This document shows positions 60,765 through 64,000 of a stretch of 64,000 nt of DNA, one piece after another (position 1 is the stretch's first letter; each line of letters begins with the position of its first letter). The notes under the pieces are model-generated. The model was not told the DNA's origin, searched no databases, and saw nothing but the letters and a program-made list of their open reading frames with translations. The DNA comes from JBGTFE01 sp041747435 (GTDB lineage: Bacteria > Acidobacteriota > Blastocatellia > Pyrinomonadales > Pyrinomonadaceae): contig JBGTFE010000089.1 in the NCBI GenBank assembly GCA_041747435.1, positions 52,375 through 116,374 on the forward strand, read 5' to 3'. The position numbers were made by a program, and so were the translations under genes.

Positions 60765-62438
60765 ATGCCCGAAACAAAAGAAGTTTTATCGGAAAAGAGT
60801 GTTGAAGTCGAGCGTTGGGAAAAGAAAACGCTCGAGCCGGTTTTAAATAAAAAAGCTGAGCGAAAAAAAAGTTTTGAAGGCGTTTCGCTCGAACCGGTCG
60901 AGCGGCTTTACACCGCAGCTGACACGGAAGATGTCGAAGACATCGGCTTTCCCGGCGAATTTCCATATAAACGCGGAATTCACCCGACGGGTTATCGCGG
61001 GAAACTATGGACTATGCGCCAGTTTGCCGGATTTTCCTCACCGGAAGAAACAAATCGAAGATTCAAATATTTGATGACGGAAGGTCAAACCGGACTTTCG
61101 ACCGCTTACGATCTGCCCGCGTTAATGGGTTTGGATTGCGATTCGCCGCTTTCCGAAGGCGAAGTCGGAAAATGCGGCGTCGCCGTTTCCAGCTTAGCGG
61201 ATTTTGAGGTTTTGTTTGACGGGATCGATCTTGAAGCGGTAACCATTTCGCAAACGATCAACGCTCCGGCGTGGATATTTCTCGCGATGTATCTGGTCGT
61301 CGCCGAAAAACAAGGCGCCGATTTCAACAAGATTTCGGGAACATTGCAAAACGATATTTTGAAGGAATATATCGCGCAAAAAGAATGGATCTACCCGATA
61401 AAACCGGCGATGAAAATTGTCATCGATACGTTTGAGTATTGCGCGAAATTTGTACCGAAATATAATCCGATCTCGGTCAGCGGGTATCACATTCGCGAAG
61501 CCGGCTCGACCGCGCTTCAGGAGCTTGCTTTTACGCTCCGAGACGGCGTGGAATACGTTCAATACGGCGTTGACCGCGGAATGAACGTCGACGATTTCGT
61601 TCCGCGAATCTCGTTTTTCTTTAACGCGCACAACGACTTTTTTGAAGAGATCGCGAAATATCGCGCGGCTCGCGTTGTTTGGGCGCGGGCGATGAAAGAA
61701 AGATTCGGTTCGAATAATCCACGCACGATGCAGATGCGTTTTCACACGCAGACCGCCGGCGTTTCTTTAACTGTTCAGCAGCCGCTCAACAATATCGCGC
61801 GCGTTGCGATCCAGGCGCTCGCCGGGGTCTTGGGCGGAACGCAGTCGCTTCACACCGATTCTTACGATGAAGCTCTCGCTTTGCCAACAGATCAAGCGGC
61901 TTTGATCGCGCTTCGAACGCAGCAGATTATTGCCGAAGAAACGGGCGTCGCAAACACGGTCGATCCGCTCGGCGGTTCTTATTACATCGAATCTTTGACG
62001 CAAAAAATGATCGATGGCTGTTTCGATTATTTCGACAAGATCGACGGTTTCGGCGGAATGGTCGAAGCCGTCGAAGCCGGTTTTCCGCAGCGCGAAATTC
62101 AGGAATCGGCGTATCAATATCAAAAAGCGGTGGAGCGAAACGAGCAAACGATCGTCGGCGTAAACAAATACGCGATGGACGATGAAATTCACAAAACAGA
62201 CATTTTGCAGATCGACGAAAACGTGCGCGATCACCAGGTTTTGCGGCTCGAAAACACAAAAGCAACGCGCGACAACGGCGCTGTGGCAAACGCTTTGGAA
62301 AAACTAAAAAAAGCCGCCGAAGCGAATGAAAACGTAATGCCCGCGACGATCGAAGCCGTCAAGGCTTATGCGACCGTCGAAGAAATTTGCACCGCTTTGC
62401 GAGACGTTTACGGCGTTTATGAAGAACCGGCTTTTTAA
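60765..62438 (+). CDS. Methylmalonyl-CoA mutase large (catalytic) subunit, split type
   Basis: 557 residues; AAGGAA ribosome-binding site about 8 nt before ATG 60765. N-terminal substrate-binding segment YKRGIHPTGYRGKLWTMRQFAGF with the conserved Tyr/Arg residues, AYDLPALMGLDCDSPLSEGEVGKCGVAV, SGYHIREAGSTALQELAF, RFHTQTAGVSLTVQQPLNNI and LGGTQSLHTDSYDEALALPT are classical for the mutase barrel. The ~130-residue C-terminal B12-binding domain is absent, so this is the split large subunit; a small B12-binding subunit must be encoded elsewhere. It interconverts methylmalonyl-CoA and succinyl-CoA for propionate or branched-chain amino acid use. ilvE in this window fits the latter loosely. Confidence 0.92.
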   Translation: MPETKEVLSEKSVEVERWEKKTLEPVLNKKAERKKSFEGVSLEPVERLYTAADTEDVEDIGFPGEFPYKRGIHPTGYRGKLWTMRQFAGFSSPEETNRRFKYLMTEGQTGLSTAYDLPALMGLDCDSPLSEGEVGKCGVAVSSLADFEVLFDGIDLEAVTISQTINAPAWIFLAMYLVVAEKQGADFNKISGTLQNDILKEYIAQKEWIYPIKPAMKIVIDTFEYCAKFVPKYNPISVSGYHIREAGSTALQELAFTLRDGVEYVQYGVDRGMNVDDFVPRISFFFNAHNDFFEEIAKYRAARVVWARAMKERFGSNNPRTMQMRFHTQTAGVSLTVQQPLNNIARVAIQALAGVLGGTQSLHTDSYDEALALPTDQAALIALRTQQIIAEETGVANTVDPLGGSYYIESLTQKMIDGCFDYFDKIDGFGGMVEAVEAGFPQREIQESAYQYQKAVERNEQTIVGVNKYAMDDEIHKTDILQIDENVRDHQVLRLENTKATRDNGAVANALEKLKKAAEANENVMPATIEAVKAYATVEEICTALRDVYGVYEEPAF

Positions 62439-62462
62439 GTTGAAACAAATACAAGCCGTAAA

Positions 62463-63014
62463 ATGCAAAATAATTTATTAAAACAATCAATAGAAACCGG
62501 TGAATTACAATTAGAATTTTGGAACAAAGTTACTCACTTCGAAATCGTTTTTTGGTCATTTGCCTTCGCCGTTTTCGTGCCGTTATTGCTTTTGTTCTAT
62601 CAAATATATGAACCAACGAATATCAAGAATTATGGAGTTCTCTGGTTTTCTCCGGTTTTAATTGTTGTTGGAGTAATTTTTTATTTCATTCAAAAAAACC
62701 GTCTAAAACTGATACCAATCAAAACAAATTTAAGCAAAGAAGATTTTGATAAAATAATTGACCAAATAAGTAAAAAATATGGATGGCAAATATCAAGAAA
62801 TACATCAAAGGAAATCGTTGCCAAAACTCCGTTTTCCGGCAAAAGTTGGGGAGAACAAGTCACAATAATTTTTGACGGAAATAATTTGCTTATAAATAGT
62901 ATTTGCGATCCTGATAAATGGGCTTCGGTAGTTTCTTTGGGTAGAAATGCTCAAAATGTTCGACTAATAAGAAAACGAATCAATAGGTATTCGAAAAATG
63001 CTGGCAATGGATGA
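62463..63014 (+). CDS. Two-helix membrane protein of unknown function, AT-rich
   Basis: 183 residues. Two membrane helices (about 28-47 IVFWSFAFAVFVPLLLLFY and 59-77 VLWFSPVLIVVGVIFYFIQ) precede a cytoplasmic alpha/beta domain (about 85-183) with LSKEDFDKIIDQISKKYGWQI. No family recognised. It is clearly more AT-rich than its neighbours, with many AAA, ATA and TTA codons, a sign of separate origin. Its stop overlaps the start of the GNAT gene by ATGA, so the two are translationally coupled. Confidence 0.75.
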   Translation: MQNNLLKQSIETGELQLEFWNKVTHFEIVFWSFAFAVFVPLLLLFYQIYEPTNIKNYGVLWFSPVLIVVGVIFYFIQKNRLKLIPIKTNLSKEDFDKIIDQISKKYGWQISRNTSKEIVAKTPFSGKSWGEQVTIIFDGNNLLINSICDPDKWASVVSLGRNAQNVRLIRKRINRYSKNAGNG

Positions 63015-63460
63015 TAGGTCTCGTGAGAACAAATTCCGATAACTTGGATTTTCGTGAACTCGTCCGGCTGCTCGATGCCGAGCTTGCGATTCGCGACGGC
63101 GATGAATATTCATTTTACGCGCAGTTCAGTAGACTTGATGCGATCCGCGAAGTCGTCGTCGCATACGAAAACGAAAAAGCCGTCGGCTGTGGCGCATTAA
63201 AGAAATTTGATTCGGATGCTGTTGAGATAAAGCGAATGTTTGTTCGCCCCGAATCGCGCAATCGAGGCATTGCGGTAGAAATATTGTCCGAATTGGAAGC
63301 GTGGGCAAAGGAATTAAATTTCGCAGAATGTATCTTGGAAACCGGTTGGAAACAACCCGAAGCCGTTCGCCTCTATCAAAAAAGCGGCTATGAAATTATT
63401 CCGAATTACGGGCAATATGCCGGCATTGAAAACAGCGTTTGTATGACTAAGAGTTTATGA
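63011..63460 (+). CDS. GNAT-family N-acetyltransferase
   Basis: 149 residues. The acetyl-CoA loop KRMFVRPESRNRGIAVEIL (motif A, RxxGxA-like) and the C-terminal AVRLYQKSGYEIIPNYGQY (motif B) define the GNAT fold. It acetylates an amine on an unknown substrate. It starts inside the stop of the membrane-protein gene and ends with an ATGA overlap into the DinB-like gene, so the three form one operon. Confidence 0.9.
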   Translation: MIGLVRTNSDNLDFRELVRLLDAELAIRDGDEYSFYAQFSRLDAIREVVVAYENEKAVGCGALKKFDSDAVEIKRMFVRPESRNRGIAVEILSELEAWAKELNFAECILETGWKQPEAVRLYQKSGYEIIPNYGQYAGIENSVCMTKSL

Positions 63461-63939
63461 GCGAAGAAACAAAACGAGAATTCTTACGCCACACGGTTGC
63501 GACCGTTGCGTATCGCGGCGGAAAGGCGATCAAAGACGCGCCGGATGGCTTCGGCGATTTTAAAGCGGGTGAAACGACGCGGACGCCTGTCGAGATTCTC
63601 GCGCACATCGGCGATCTTTTTGACTGGGTGCTTTCGATGGCAAAAGGCAAAACCGCATGGAGCGACAGCAAAACCGCAAATTGGCAGCAAGAATCGGAGC
63701 GATTTTTTGATTCGATAAAAACGTTTGACGATTATCTCGCCTCGGACGAAATAATTCACGAACCGATCGAAAAACTTTTTCAAGGTCCGGTTGCCGACGC
63801 ACTGACGCACGTTGGGCAGATCAATATTTTGCGCCGAATGTTTGACGCGCCCGTCCGCGGCGAGAATTATTTCAAAGCTGAGATCGAGATCGGTCGCGTC
63901 GGCGACGACCAATCGTCAAAGCGGATAGAATTTGATTAA
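63457..63939 (+). CDS. DinB-superfamily protein
   Basis: 160 residues, a four-helix DinB-like fold. Candidate metal-binding His residues occur in the usual pattern: RTPVEILAHIGDLFDW and later DALTHVGQINILRRMF. DinB-like proteins are often bacillithiol- or mycothiol-dependent S-transferases or metal-binding proteins; the substrate here is unknown. The start ATG overlaps the GNAT stop (ATGA). A family A repeat begins 3 nt after its stop. Confidence 0.8.
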   Translation: MSEETKREFLRHTVATVAYRGGKAIKDAPDGFGDFKAGETTRTPVEILAHIGDLFDWVLSMAKGKTAWSDSKTANWQQESERFFDSIKTFDDYLASDEIIHEPIEKLFQGPVADALTHVGQINILRRMFDAPVRGENYFKAEIEIGRVGDDQSSKRIEFD

Positions 63940-63942
63940 CCG

Positions 63943-64000
63943 GGAGCGCGGACGCCCTCGTCCGCAATGAACGCACCGCGTTCATAAAGTTCCTCTGATA
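63943..64000. repeat. Family A palindromic element, cut by the window end
   Basis: GGAGCGCGGACGCCCTCGTC continuing to CGC (left outer hairpin GCGGACG-CCCT-CGTCCGC), then inner hairpin GAACGC-ACC-GCGTTC. The right half would lie beyond the window. It starts 3 nt after the DinB-like gene's stop. Confidence 0.8.

Noticed and set aside
1..64000. tRNA, rRNA, tmRNA or RNase P RNA genes
   Set aside because: No tRNA T-loop and acceptor pairing or conserved rRNA stretches were seen in the intergenic regions; a tRNAscan/Infernal run would settle it.
63943..64000. Window-end repeat as the terminus of a large transposon
   Set aside because: The sequence matches the short family A element found behind other stop codons; no transposase is linked to it here.

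Overview
The window looks like chromosome of a diderm (LPS-bearing) bacterium of moderate GC, most likely an acidobacterium of the Blastocatellia/Pyrinomonadaceae type. This placement is inferred from gene content and style: lpxB and lptD, many exported peptidases and amidohydrolases, very large exported kelch/Ig-like proteins, an exported propeller protein whose C-terminus resembles the acidobacterial TIGR03437 family, a split methylmalonyl-CoA mutase and many short palindromic intergenic repeats. No rRNA, tRNA, CRISPR array or prophage was seen.

Layout. 1-15.3 kb: a partial membrane protein, a membrane sensor kinase, a glycine-zipper protein, a tandem pair of exported amidohydrolases (the second has lost its metal ligands and carries a repeat element inside its signal-peptide codons), an S10 carboxypeptidase, a four-gene minus-strand cluster (EamA transporter, CoA-binding protein, MoaB-like protein, M28 peptidase) and a 1604-residue exported kelch/Ig protein. 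15.3-24.1 kb: a stand-alone receiver with an elaborate leader, a NarL-type two-component pair, a TonB-dependent siderophore receptor behind a Fur-box-like palindrome, an APH-type kinase and an M1 peptidase. 24.1-33.3 kb: a REP-associated tyrosine transposase (RAYT) surrounded by its own REP hairpins, carB, a Tat-exported vanadium-haloperoxidase-like protein, murB and a TPR protein. 33.6-40.7 kb: a divergent EF-G paralogue, then a copper operon (small Cys/His protein, an unusual cupredoxin / Met-rich / beta-barrel fusion, and a P1B ATPase with YHS and metal-binding domains). 40.8-47.6 kb: isoaspartyl peptidase, DUF4383 protein, cyanophycin synthetase, a four-helix-bundle gene bracketed by inverted 7-bp arrays, cyanophycinase and lpxB. 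47.8-64 kb: a propeller protein, ilvE, a membrane spermidine-synthase-like protein, an unknown exported protein and a cell-wall amidase, lptD divergent from an NtrC-type regulator, a lipoprotein, methylmalonyl-CoA mutase large subunit, and a translationally coupled trio (AT-rich membrane protein, GNAT, DinB-like).

How the genes work together. The clearest pathway is cyanophycin metabolism: cphA makes the Asp-Arg polymer, cphB cuts it to beta-Asp-Arg, and the nearby isoaspartyl peptidase can split that dipeptide. The copper operon combines a possible sensor or leader protein, an exported Cu-binding fusion protein and an efflux ATPase. LpxB and LptD serve the outer membrane.

The most interesting non-genic feature is a set of short repeat families. 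One ('family A') is a four-hairpin palindrome that sits 0-5 nt behind stop codons in at least five places; its inner stems change sequence between copies while keeping base pairing. Others flank the RAYT, sit inside a signal peptide, or bracket the gene between cphB and cphA. All product names are from reading motifs by eye; no database search was possible.
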